DNA of 51,689 bases from Alphaproteobacteria bacterium (lineage in GTDB: Bacteria > Pseudomonadota > Alphaproteobacteria > Rhizobiales > JAKIUO01). Positions 17,238 to 25,330 of the stretch are shown here, piece after piece (the first letter of the stretch is position 1; every line of letters begins with the position of its first letter). Location: contig JAJRQA010000135.1 in assembly GCA_024280475.1 (NCBI GenBank), positions 1-51,689 on the forward strand. The letters run 5' to 3'. Below the pieces are notes generated by a model. The model saw only the letters and a list, made by a program, of their open reading frames with translations. It did not search any database and had not been told where the DNA came from. A program made the translations under genes and the position numbers.

Positions 17238-18206
17238 CTAAGCACGTAAGGTTGTCTTGGCGGAACGCCGGATATTGGCGTCGACCCAGGATGGGTCATA
17301 GATCGTGTCGAGATATTTCTCGCCAAGATCTGGAGAAATGGCAACAACGGTATCGCCTGCTGCGAACGCGCCCGCCTTTTGTTTCATTGCTGCAAGAACC
17401 GAGCCGGTGCTGCCGCCAACCAGCAAATGATAGTCCTTGGCAAACGCGAGACAAGCCTTAACAGTATCCATTTCGCTGATCGTTACGACTTCGTCAGGCT
17501 TGACAGATTTAGCAAGTTTTGGCTTCACGCTTGTACCAATTCCTGGAATAGCACGAGGTCCAGGCTTGCCACCAAACGTGACCGACCCTTCCGGCTCGAC
17601 AGCAATAACTTTGATCTGCGGGAATTTTTCGCGCAGCCCCTCTGCGACACCCGAAAGCGTTCCCGTCGTCCCTGCGCCTACAAAAACCCAGTCGACTTTA
17701 TCGAATTCTCGTGCGATCTCTGCCGCTGTTTTATTTATATGCGTCATCTTGTTAGCGATGTTAGCATATTGATTGAGCCAAATCGAATTTGGCTCTACTT
17801 TCAGTATCTTGTCAATGACTTGTAGTCGTTTTCCAAGATAACCCGTTTCAGGATCGGGCTTGTCGACGACGATGACCTCTGCGCCGTAAACCTCCATTCC
17901 CCTCATATTGGCGCGATTGGCATTGAGGTCCGTTACACAGATAAACCGATAGCCTTTGCTGGCGCAAACGAGGCTGAGAGCGACACCAAGATTGCCAGAT
18001 GAAGATTCAACGATCGTTGTTTCAAAAGGAACCGCAATACCGCGCTCCTCAAGGTCTTCAATCATGCCAATTGCCGCCTTGAGCTTGATTGAGCCGGTAA
18101 CGTTAAATCCCTCAAGCTTCAAAAACGCATCGTGACCAGCAGCAAACCCACTAAGGCGATAAAACAAATCAGGAAAAACCAATTGAGTTGATGAGTCGAC
18201 AATCAT
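17238..18206 (-). CDS. sbnA: SbnA-like 2,3-diaminopropionate biosynthesis synthase (PLP, cysteine-synthase family)
   Basis: A 322-aa PLP enzyme of the cysteine synthase/cystathionine beta-synthase fold. SbnA joins O-phospho-L-serine and L-glutamate to give N-(1-amino-1-carboxy-2-ethyl)-glutamate, the first step to L-Dap. The PLP lysine is in NVTGSIKLKAA; the SIKLK form is typical of SbnA, unlike the SVKDR type of cysteine synthases. ESSSGNLGVALS is the substrate/cofactor loop, GAGTTGTLSGVAEGL binds the PLP phosphate, and LVGGSTGSVLAA is near the C-terminus. AAGGAGT lies just upstream of the ATG. It is the first gene of a six-gene operon and is followed by sbnB-like. Confidence 0.94.
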   Translation of the reverse strand: MIVDSSTQLVFPDLFYRLSGFAAGHDAFLKLEGFNVTGSIKLKAAIGMIEDLEERGIAVPFETTIVESSSGNLGVALSLVCASKGYRFICVTDLNANRANMRGMEVYGAEVIVVDKPDPETGYLGKRLQVIDKILKVEPNSIWLNQYANIANKMTHINKTAAEIAREFDKVDWVFVGAGTTGTLSGVAEGLREKFPQIKVIAVEPEGSVTFGGKPGPRAIPGIGTSVKPKLAKSVKPDEVVTISEMDTVKACLAFAKDYHLLVGGSTGSVLAAMKQKAGAFAAGDTVVAISPDLGEKYLDTIYDPSWVDANIRRSAKTTLRA

Positions 18207-18253
18207 TATTCTACTCCTTAGATAAAACTCGCAGCCGTTTCAAATGAAGAAAC

Positions 18254-18267
18254 CTCTCTATAGAGAG
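18254..18267. promoter_or_regulatory. 14-bp perfect palindrome in the sbnA leader
   Basis: CTCTCTATAGAGAG is a perfect dyad with no spacer, about 48 bases upstream of the sbnA-like ATG and about 50 bases downstream of the likely -10 of the promoter-like element. It could be an operator for a dimeric repressor or an RNA stem in the leader. No regulator gene is in the operon. Confidence 0.4.
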
Positions 18268-18320
18268 TTCCAAATTTGACCTGCTGCAGTCAACCTTTAA
18301 TGCAGTTATGGTACTCATGC

Positions 18321-18357
18321 GGGTTAGTCGCTCTGAGGGCGCTTTTAGTTCAAACAG
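18321..18357 (-). promoter_or_regulatory. Copy B of the 37-bp promoter-like element, upstream of sbnA
   Basis: On the minus strand this reads CTGTTTGAACTAAAA, 12 nt, then CGACTAACCC. It is the counterpart of copy A at 12270-12306, with identical spacing. TTGAAC and CGACTA are 17 nt apart. Transcription would start near 18313, giving a leader of about 107 nt that contains the 14-bp palindrome. Confidence 0.55.
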
Positions 18358-18531
18358 TGGTTAATTTTTTTTCGAGACACTGGTCACACCGGGGCCAATG
18401 GCGGCTATGAGAGGCTGGATCATTAGATTTTCAAAGCTGTTCCTATGACTAGATGCGGTTGTTTAAACGTCGCGAGAGGCCGTTAGTGGCTTCCCATAGC
18501 TAGATAAATAAGCTCCGCAAAGAGCCGGCGG

Positions 18532-18547
18532 TGTGACGCAGATCACA
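18532..18547. promoter_or_regulatory. CRP/FNR-type palindrome
   Basis: TGTGACGCAGATCACA matches the TGTGA-N6-TCACA consensus of the CRP superfamily at every fixed position. It is about 175 bases upstream of the promoter-like element and 58 bases from the transposase fragment, so it could serve the operon from a distance or be a relic of the mobile element. Alphaproteobacterial CRP-family regulators may prefer other sequences. Confidence 0.4.
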
Positions 18548-18604
18548 AAATAGTGTATTTAAAATAGCTTGAAAATGCCTGAAAAAAAATCGTTTTCTGT
18601 GCGA

Positions 18605-18886
18605 TCAAGCCATTTTTAAGGCGGGGTCATGACGCAGGGTGTTCATGTCGTTGCAGCCTTCATAGCCGCAGAAATACACGAATATGCGCTCACGGATCAT
18701 ACCCGCCTGGCTATGGATGATGCTGGCCGGATTACGTTCGTCCTCCATGCAACGAGCGATCATATCGGCGAATTTGAGTTGCAACTCAAGCTCGCGCAAT
18801 AGCAGGATACCGTCATCAAAACGAGCGATGATTTCACAACTTTCAACAGGTGACAGGTCGGGGAGAGCTGGTGTAGTGTCGTTCAA
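18605..18886 (-). pseudogene. IS1380-family transposase remnant (N-terminal fragment)
   Basis: A 93-aa frame resembling only the N-terminus of IS1380-family transposases. It contains IIARFDDG, LLLRELELQL, a block with ARCMEDERNPASIIHSQAGM, and FCGYEGCNDMNTLRHDPALK, the last matching the family's GYED-x-ND-x-x-x-LRHDP signature. A normal transposase is over 400 aa, but this frame stops directly after ALKMA. The usual DGG-x-x-SSDGG stretch appears shortened to a single FDDG, a small in-frame loss. No inverted repeats or target duplication were found. It is therefore an inactive scar between the peptide operon and the polysaccharide genes, and may record how one of them arrived. Confidence 0.75.
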
Positions 18887-19103
18887 TGCGGTGTGAGGCT
18901 TTTCTGATTATGTATGATTTTAGTTAGGCATAAAAACCAAACGACATTTCAACATCTCGATCCACACCCACCAACAAATTGAAGTTAATGAACAGATCAG
19001 ATAATTTCAAACTTAACACAAGCAGGGTCGCATGGCGCAATTTATGATACCGCAAGCCATTCATGAATAATTCTGCCTGTTTGGATGAATACTAGGAAAA
19101 GAT

Positions 19104-20168
19104 ATGTTAGATATCACAATCTCGAACAGGCTTGTGGGCGACGGTCACGAGGTCTTTATCATCGCTGAAGCCGGGGTCAATCATGACGGCTCCCTTGACA
19201 AGGCGCTGGCTCTGGTTGATGCCGCATGGGACGTCGGGGCAGACTGTGTCAAATTCCAGACTTTCAAGGCCGAAAGGGTGGCAACAGATAAAGCGGTTAA
19301 AGCCCGCTATCAGCGCGAATTGACCGACCCGGCGGAAAGCCAGGTCGAAATGCTGCGTCGGCTGGAGCTTTCCGACGACGATCTGAAGTCGGTTATTGAT
19401 CATTGCCGCGCCAAAGGCATATTGTTTCTGTCCACACCCTATAACCGTGAAGATGTTGATCTGTTGGATCGGCTTGGCGTTGCAGCCTACAAACTTGCCT
19501 CCATATCCATTGCGGAGCCCTTGTTCCTGTCTTATGTCGCGAAAAAGGGAAAGCCGCTCATTCTCTCGGCCGGGCTGGCCACCCTTGCTGAAATCGACAC
19601 CGGGTTGCGCGCTATCCGCGAGACCGGCAATCAGGATATTGCCTTACTGCAATGCACAACCAACTATCCCGCGGACCCAGCAGAAGCCAATTTAACAACC
19701 ATCCCGGCCATGAAAAAAAGTTTTGGCGTTATCACCGGTTACTCCGACCACACAAAAAGCGAGAGCTGCTGCATCGCCGCAACAGCATTGGGGGCAACGA
19801 TCATAGAGCGCCATATCACTCTCGATCGCAGCGCCGAGGGACCAGATCACGCTGCCTCTAGTGATCCCGCGCAATTCAAGGCATTAGTGGCGAGTATCCG
19901 CGAGACGGAAGCCGCTCTTGGCAACGGGTACAAAGCACCAACCGCAAGCGAGCAGACCAATCTGCGCGAAATGCGCCGCAGTGTCGTACTGCGAACTGAT
20001 ATGAAAAAAGGCGACAGGCTATCCCTTGACGATTTCGATTTTCGTCGCCCTGGCAGTGGCATTCGCCCGGACCAGGTCGATTTGCTTGCCGGGGTACAAC
20101 TGACATGTGATGTTACAGCAGGGGTTTTGCTGGATTGGTCAATGATCGACGCTAGCTCCCGGAATTAA
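19104..20168 (+). CDS. neuB: N-acetylneuraminate synthase family protein (nonulosonate synthase)
   Basis: A 354-aa NeuB/LegI/PseI-type synthase condensing phosphoenolpyruvate with an N-acetyl-hexosamine-derived aldose to form a nine-carbon sialic-acid-like sugar. The TIM-barrel domain shows FIIAEAGVNHDG, DCVKFQTFKAERVAT, FLSTPYNREDV, LQCTTNYPADP, GYSDHT (metal His), IERHITLD (metal His) and GPDHAASSDP. The C-terminal SAF (antifreeze-like) domain follows with MRRSVVLRTDMKKGDRLS and RRPGSGI. AGGAAAAG precedes the ATG. All hallmark residues are present, unlike in the second family member at 48831-49886. It is followed by a methyltransferase; the NeuD-like gene is near. The exact sugar (sialic, legionaminic or other) cannot be read from sequence. 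Confidence 0.93.
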   Translation: MLDITISNRLVGDGHEVFIIAEAGVNHDGSLDKALALVDAAWDVGADCVKFQTFKAERVATDKAVKARYQRELTDPAESQVEMLRRLELSDDDLKSVIDHCRAKGILFLSTPYNREDVDLLDRLGVAAYKLASISIAEPLFLSYVAKKGKPLILSAGLATLAEIDTGLRAIRETGNQDIALLQCTTNYPADPAEANLTTIPAMKKSFGVITGYSDHTKSESCCIAATALGATIIERHITLDRSAEGPDHAASSDPAQFKALVASIRETEAALGNGYKAPTASEQTNLREMRRSVVLRTDMKKGDRLSLDDFDFRRPGSGIRPDQVDLLAGVQLTCDVTAGVLLDWSMIDASSRN

Positions 20169-20208
20169 AAAATATGAGCGAAACAGACAGACTGGAAAAA
20201 AGCCAAAA

Positions 20209-21201
20209 ATGACAAATAGCAAGGAAATTTTAAAAAGGCTGAACGCCAGACGGCGCGAGATTGAGGCCATGATCCATCGCTTTCCACAGCTTGCCACATT
20301 TGGCGGCTCCGTAGAGGATATTGCCAAAGACGTTGATCCTCACATCAATATACGAGATATGGATAATGATGATTTGCAAGCCTTGTTCAAGGCCTATTGC
20401 GAGACCATTCCAACATTCCATGAACCGGCACGAGAAGCTCAAATACGCAACGCTCTATTCCATTTTCGAAATGCAGCCCAGACGGATGAACTACGAAAAA
20501 AAGCCAACCGGGCATTGGCCAAAAGTGACATTCGCTCCGGGGTTATTCATTCAGTGATCGTACGCCAACATCCAGACCTCTGGGACAGCGTGCGAGATCT
20601 TGTGGCTCAGCATGACGCCGCGTATGGAGCTTCCATTTTTTCCAGAACGTGGGAAAGCCTGTCCCGCGGAAAAGCTCTGACCTACTATTTCGCTTCGCAC
20701 GAAAATCTTTTGGAAGGGAAAAAAATTCTCCATATCGCGCCAGAAGGAGAAGCGCGGGACTGGTTTCAGAGCAGGGCTTCAGCTCTGAACATGACCTATA
20801 CCACCTTAAATCTGGGTGGAGATGTTGACTTCATCGAAGACCTCACTGCCCTCGACATTCCAGATCAAAGCTTTGATTGGATCATTTCTCACCGGGTACT
20901 CGAGCATATTTTTGATGATATGAGTGCCATAAGAGAGACTTATCGCGTTCTGAAACCCGGCGGGATATTCAATGTTTCCGTACCAGAATCCATGCAGTTA
21001 CCCAAAAGCGAAGAGTGGCTCATACCCGATTACTCACATCACCATCATTACCGACAATATGGTGCGAATTTCGCCGACCTTCTTTCATCGGCTGGATTTG
21101 AAGTGGAGCCTGTTAACTGGCTGGTCAAGCAATCAATCGAAAAACTTGATGCTGCGGGGACCTACCCCTTGCGCATATATAATGCACAACGGCCCGACTG
21201 A
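20209..21201 (+). CDS. SAM-dependent methyltransferase
   Basis: A 330-aa protein with a class I methyltransferase domain in its C-terminal two thirds. KKILHIAPEGEARDWF takes the place of the glycine-rich SAM loop, and FDWIISHRVLEHIFDD followed by IRETYRVLKPGGIFNVSVPE is the typical Methyltransf_11 pattern. The first 130 residues are helical and charged, with no known domain. The gene begins 40 nt after neuB, so the two are probably cotranscribed; the target may be a sugar or lipid of the surface polysaccharide. The substrate is unknown. Confidence 0.8.
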   Translation: MTNSKEILKRLNARRREIEAMIHRFPQLATFGGSVEDIAKDVDPHINIRDMDNDDLQALFKAYCETIPTFHEPAREAQIRNALFHFRNAAQTDELRKKANRALAKSDIRSGVIHSVIVRQHPDLWDSVRDLVAQHDAAYGASIFSRTWESLSRGKALTYYFASHENLLEGKKILHIAPEGEARDWFQSRASALNMTYTTLNLGGDVDFIEDLTALDIPDQSFDWIISHRVLEHIFDDMSAIRETYRVLKPGGIFNVSVPESMQLPKSEEWLIPDYSHHHHYRQYGANFADLLSSAGFEVEPVNWLVKQSIEKLDAAGTYPLRIYNAQRPD

Positions 21202-21262
21202 TGGAAAAGCACGCAACGATAGTCGAATAGTAGGAATCACGCATTAGAAATGCTCACCGCCT

Positions 21263-22135
21263 TTATCCATTATCGAGTATTTGCCAAAATGGATACAGCT
21301 GAAGCCGGAGACGCGGATGACTGAGGAGAGATACGGCCAAATGATAGGTCCCCTTAAGATAATTCCGCTCGCGCTTGATGGCTGATGCGGCATATTCAAG
21401 ATGCAGATACGCGCGCAGGTTACTCATTTGTTGTTTTGTCACTTCTGGCGTAAAGGATTTATATTTTTCGATGATCTGATCGCCGGCATTGCAGACGGTT
21501 TGGTAAGGAGCTTTATCACCGACATTGATTGTCGCCATCACCATGGGAGCGACCTCCAGCCTTCCTCCATTGAGAACAAGCCGGATAAACCAGTCGAGAT
21601 CTTCCAGGCGCCGCATGGTTTCATCATAGGGGCCAACCCTATCAAATAAAGAGCGGTGCAGCATCACAGTTGAACCGGGACAAAACCAGCATCCAGCAAA
21701 GAAATGCCGCGAATTCGATGACGGAACCGGTATTCGCCTGTCCAGTTGACCATCAGGATGAGCATATTCAAAGCCAGTGGCAAGAGCGACCATTTTTCGC
21801 TCACTGCCAAGGCGCTCCAAAAAAGACATTTGTTGTGATAGCTTTTCTGGCGCCCACACATCATCTGAATCAAGCCAGGCCAACCAGGCACCCGATGAAG
21901 CCCGAACCCCCGCATTTCGCGCTGCACTCGGACCACTATTTTTCTTCAGGCGAACTAGTTTTATCCTTGAATCCTCTTTTATTAATTCTGATATATCAAG
22001 AGGTTGCGGAGATCCATCGTCAACGACTATAATTTCGAAATTGCCATAGCCCTGTTCCATCACCGAAAGAATGGCTTTGACGACAGATTTACGACGCTTA
22101 TAAACAGGAATAATCACGCTGATAAGTTGGTCCAT
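21263..22135 (-). CDS. Glycosyltransferase family 2
   Basis: A 290-aa GT-A fold glycosyltransferase. The N-terminus has ISVIIPVYKRRKSVVKAI and EIIVVDDGSPQ, then GPSAARNAGVRASSGAWLAW and LDSDDVW, the DxD-like metal/nucleotide motif. RRLEDLDWFIRLV is the usual acceptor-side E-D-x-x-W region. No membrane segments are seen, so it would be a cytoplasmic, membrane-associated enzyme adding one sugar to the growing chain. It is convergent with the preceding methyltransferase and divergent from neuD. The sugar transferred is not predictable. Confidence 0.88.
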   Translation of the reverse strand: MDQLISVIIPVYKRRKSVVKAILSVMEQGYGNFEIIVVDDGSPQPLDISELIKEDSRIKLVRLKKNSGPSAARNAGVRASSGAWLAWLDSDDVWAPEKLSQQMSFLERLGSERKMVALATGFEYAHPDGQLDRRIPVPSSNSRHFFAGCWFCPGSTVMLHRSLFDRVGPYDETMRRLEDLDWFIRLVLNGGRLEVAPMVMATINVGDKAPYQTVCNAGDQIIEKYKSFTPEVTKQQMSNLRAYLHLEYAASAIKRERNYLKGTYHLAVSLLSHPRLRLQLYPFWQILDNG

Positions 22136-22323
22136 CTAACCGCCCATGCTTGCAATAATAATAACTCGACAAGATGTGTTTTCAATCGAATAAAATTATA
22201 TATATTCGAACTATTCGTAAATCCAAGAAACCGCCTTGCGATCCTATAGATCCAACCGCCCTTGATCGCCAGCGCACCTACTATAGACGAACTCTCCTCG
22301 TTGAGAAGTGAAGGACATGAGCA

Positions 22324-22959
22324 ATGAAATCATTAGCGATCCTTGGTGGTTCGGGACATGCTGCAGTCATAATAGACGCAGCAAGACGAGGCAAGGACTA
22401 TGATCCTGTTGCCGTTCTGGCGCCCGAACTTGCCGTTGGCACGTCGCTAAAAGGGGTATTGGTGCGCGGAGATGACGATCAACTCGCTCACTTGCTGGAG
22501 GAATATCGCGAGCTTTGCGTCATTATTGCGATTGGCGACAACAAAATCAGGCGCAGCCTCGCCAAACGACTGAGCAAACAATGGCCAAAACTGACATTTG
22601 CCGTTGTTTTGCACCCAACTGCCATCATTGCTGAAGACGTAAAAATAAAGCAAGGAAGCTTTGTTGCAGCGGGAGCTGTCATTTCCTGCGGGGTACGCAT
22701 TGGCGCCCATGCAGTCGTCAACACCGCAGCTGTCATCGATCACGCCAGCGTCCTTGAAGACTACGGGTTTATCGGCCCCAACGCCGTGCTGGCCGGAAAT
22801 GTCGAGATCGGTCAAGGGACTACGATTGGCGCCGGGGCATCGATTATACCCGGCATGAAAATAGGCCAATATTGCACCATTGGCGCCGGGGCGGTGGTGA
22901 TCGACAATGTCGCAGACCACATCACCGCGGTCGGTGTCCCCGCCCATATCGTCAAATAG
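22324..22959 (+). CDS. neuD: NeuD-family sugar acyltransferase (hexapeptide repeat)
   Basis: A 211-aa acyltransferase of the NeuD/PglD family. The N-terminal half is a small Rossmann-like sugar-nucleotide domain (LAILGGSGHAAVIIDAAR, then VIIAIGDNKIRR). The C-terminal half is a left-handed beta-helix of hexapeptide repeats ending in IGAGAVVIDNVADHITAVGVPAHIVK. The catalytic His of the family is probably in TAAVIDHASVLEDY. Such enzymes acetylate sialic acids or the 4-amino group of UDP-sugars. GAAGG lies upstream of the ATG. It fits functionally with the NeuB at 19104, though here it stands alone, flanked by opposite-strand genes. Confidence 0.9.
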   Translation: MKSLAILGGSGHAAVIIDAARRGKDYDPVAVLAPELAVGTSLKGVLVRGDDDQLAHLLEEYRELCVIIAIGDNKIRRSLAKRLSKQWPKLTFAVVLHPTAIIAEDVKIKQGSFVAAGAVISCGVRIGAHAVVNTAAVIDHASVLEDYGFIGPNAVLAGNVEIGQGTTIGAGASIIPGMKIGQYCTIGAGAVVIDNVADHITAVGVPAHIVK

Positions 22960-22966
22960 CCACAGA

Positions 22967-22994
22967 TTGGCAGACGATCCAAAATCGCTGCCAA
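22967..22994. terminator. Bidirectional terminator-like hairpin between convergent genes
   Basis: TTGGCAG-a-CGAT at 22967-22978 pairs with ATCGCTGCCAA at 22984-22994, an 11-bp stem with one bulged A and a 5-nt loop. It begins 8 bases after the neuD stop and lies 16 bases from the stop of the convergent FkbM gene. A TTTT sits at the hairpin base on the minus strand, but no long T-run. Confidence 0.55.
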
Positions 22995-23010
22995 AACGGG
23001 GCTATCGTGA

Positions 23011-23949
23011 TTAGTTACCGACACTTTTTAGATGGCGCTCATGCACGAACAAGGCGTTAAGCCCATCGATAAAGACCAGATGGAACCCAGCCAGATAGAG
23101 CTTTCCTATACAGCGCTCGGAACGCCACGGCGGCGACGGCTGGTCAAATTCAACCCCGATCTGGTCGACTTTGATACCCGAAAACAACAGATCATCAATG
23201 GCGTCATATTGCGCGCCTTCAATATCCATTTTGAGAAAATTGATATGATCATCTTTCAATTGACGCATCACCGTCAGCAAGCGATAGACCGGCGCTTCGA
23301 TATAAACATCGCTGTAATGCAGGTTTGTTGCAGAAAGCGACCCAAGACCAGCCTCCGTTGGTTTGTAAAAGCGCAACATGGTATCACGCGAGAACAGTCC
23401 AAAGGGGTAAAAATCAATCAGCTCTTCATCACGGGCCACTTGCAACGCATATTCGGTGGCTTGCGGGGTCGGATCAAACACCGAAACCCTGCAACCATGC
23501 TTCTTGCCCAACTCAACTTCAAAACTGATGTCGGTGCCAATGCCAAAGCCATAAACAACGGATTTTTCATTAAGTAATGAAGGAATATACTGCCAGTGAG
23601 TGCCCTTATTGCCAAGCTCGGCAATTTTATCTTTTACTTCGCGATAAGGGGCAGAATTGTTCTCCAGCTCTTCTTTCAGGCGGGCGAAATATCCATAACC
23701 GATGCGTCTGGCATAATTGAAACGCTCTTTGGTGTCGGCGACCTCGGGGTCATAATTATCGACATTTTTGAAAAACTGCCGTTCGAACCACGGCACATCC
23801 TCATCCAGAACACGCGCCGCATAGATATAATCTGGAACCAGCGGTGTCTTCGTAACAGTCATATTGCGTACTTTCCTGTAAAACATTTTGGCAACCAAAT
23901 AGGGGCGTCCAAAAGAGCGCATGCGCTTGTCAATCTCGTGTTTCAGCAT
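23011..23949 (-). CDS. FkbM-family methyltransferase
   Basis: A 312-aa protein with an FkbM-type SAM methyltransferase domain from about residue 120. SVVYGFGIGTDISFEVELGKKHGC is the SAM-binding segment, VSVFDPTPQATEYA follows strand 2, and INFLKMDIEGAQYDAIDDLL is the FkbM-signature KxDIEGxE-like motif. The start is placed at the ATG at 23949 because the frame's first codon is a TTG. FkbM enzymes O-methylate sugars or polyketides. Its position among glycosyltransferases suggests modification of the surface glycan. Confidence 0.85.
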   Translation of the reverse strand: MLKHEIDKRMRSFGRPYLVAKMFYRKVRNMTVTKTPLVPDYIYAARVLDEDVPWFERQFFKNVDNYDPEVADTKERFNYARRIGYGYFARLKEELENNSAPYREVKDKIAELGNKGTHWQYIPSLLNEKSVVYGFGIGTDISFEVELGKKHGCRVSVFDPTPQATEYALQVARDEELIDFYPFGLFSRDTMLRFYKPTEAGLGSLSATNLHYSDVYIEAPVYRLLTVMRQLKDDHINFLKMDIEGAQYDAIDDLLFSGIKVDQIGVEFDQPSPPWRSERCIGKLYLAGFHLVFIDGLNALFVHERHLKSVGN

Positions 23950-23987
23950 CAAGGTATCTTCTATCTAACGCCTTACCAGAGGGACGT

Positions 23988-25217
23988 TTAATTATTTTTT
24001 ATTGCTTCGACAAGGTTTTCGAAAAAACATTCATTGTCTTTTCGAAACTCATGGACCCAGTTCTTAAGTCTGTCAGGATCTGCATGCCATCCATCCAACA
24101 CCGCCTGACGAAGTTCTTGTTCGGCCTTATCAACATCTTGAGAAAGCCTAAGAACTATGCAGTCTGGCACCTCACTTTGAAAGGCACCGTCATTTTCAAC
24201 AATACCGACACGGCGTGAGTTTACAAGTGATTTAACAAACGCCCCCTCGATAGGAGCCGACCAAAGCGATGGCACCATCACCATATAGGCCCTTTCCATC
24301 GCATCACGTAATCCGGTTTCCCAGGTCATCAGTTCAAATTTTACATTTTCGGGCAATGGCTTCAGTAAGACGGGCTTGGGAAACGGGCATAAAAATTCAA
24401 TATCAGGGCAACGGCTTGCCAACTCCAGGAACCAATCGGCCCCCTTGGCCGGCACAAAAAAACTGTGCAGAATAATCTGCTTTTTATCCTGATTGTCAAG
24501 CTCGGTGTCAACACAGATATCGGCAGGGCCGCGATCAGCAAAATCATCAAAAGGTTCGCCCCATTCCTCCCCCCACAAACCCACAACCTTGACACGACTG
24601 TCAGCGCCAAAATGACTTTTCAGCGCTTCATATTGCAATTTATTTTGGGAAAGAAATTTAATGTTTCCGTCTCTCCCAGCCTGGAGTAAGGCTTTCGTAT
24701 AGAGAGAGGCGGCAGCATCTTTGATGGGAAACGGCTCACAGCCAAGTTCTTCGCGAGGCGAGAAATCTCCTCCCAAACAACGACGACAGGCCTTATTTTC
24801 CCCAGCGATGTGATTATAGCTGCGCACGCAAAAATAGCTATTGTCCAAGACATACATATAGAGTTTGCCGGGTGACCAGTGCTCCAGAAAATAGACGGTA
24901 AGCTTAAAGCCCAGAGTTTGAGGATGCATGATTAACAGCTTTCCAGAACCGTTGATCATCAATCCTAATACTTGCAGGTAAAAAACAAACTGCCCCAGCA
25001 GATAGGAGGGAACGGTTTGCCAAAGACCCCGCAAATCGCGGGCCTTCACCATGGCCCTGACCGGCCTTGCGGGACGCGCCTTGTAAACAAAACGCATTGG
25101 GAGTTTTCCTGCCTTGGATTTTGACACGAGTTGCCGCATCATTCGACCTGTGCCGGAATCGCCTGGTGGAATCCCGGCAATCACAGTGATGGTCTCCTCA
25201 TCAAAGCGCAAAGACAT
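23988..25217 (-). CDS. Glycosyltransferase, GT4-like (GT-B fold)
   Basis: A 409-aa protein beginning VIAGIPPGDSGTGRMMRQL, which resembles the glycine-rich start of GT-B glycosyltransferases. The C-terminal half has KKQIILHSFFVPAKGADWFLELA and YMVMVPSLWSAPIEGAFVKSL, the nucleotide-sugar-binding E-x-x-x region of GT4-type enzymes. A cysteine cluster in the middle (ACRRCLGGDFSPREELGC) might bind metal. No membrane segment is strong; a hydrophobic stretch near residues 75-90 may peripherally anchor it. It probably adds a sugar during polysaccharide assembly; donor unknown. Confidence 0.72.
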   Translation of the reverse strand: MSLRFDEETITVIAGIPPGDSGTGRMMRQLVSKSKAGKLPMRFVYKARPARPVRAMVKARDLRGLWQTVPSYLLGQFVFYLQVLGLMINGSGKLLIMHPQTLGFKLTVYFLEHWSPGKLYMYVLDNSYFCVRSYNHIAGENKACRRCLGGDFSPREELGCEPFPIKDAAASLYTKALLQAGRDGNIKFLSQNKLQYEALKSHFGADSRVKVVGLWGEEWGEPFDDFADRGPADICVDTELDNQDKKQIILHSFFVPAKGADWFLELASRCPDIEFLCPFPKPVLLKPLPENVKFELMTWETGLRDAMERAYMVMVPSLWSAPIEGAFVKSLVNSRRVGIVENDGAFQSEVPDCIVLRLSQDVDKAEQELRQAVLDGWHADPDRLKNWVHEFRKDNECFFENLVEAIKNN

Positions 25218-25330
25218 AGTTTAGAAATCCCTCAAAGTCTCACACAAACCCGCCCCTTCAAGGAGCGAAATACAAATATAAAATCGAGCCATACGTTTTG
25301 AAGCGGACTCTAAAGATTGAGTTTTTTTCG

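Larger units (their letters stand above)
18207..18604. other. Upstream control region of the peptide operon
   Basis: About 400 bases with no open frame worth calling. It holds, from the gene outward, a Shine-Dalgarno AAGGAGT, a 14-bp palindrome (18254-18267), the 37-bp promoter-like element (18321-18357) and a CRP-type palindrome (18532-18547). It ends at the transposase fragment. An A-rich tract (18576-18594) lies beside that fragment. I see no terminal inverted repeats of an insertion sequence. Confidence 0.6.
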
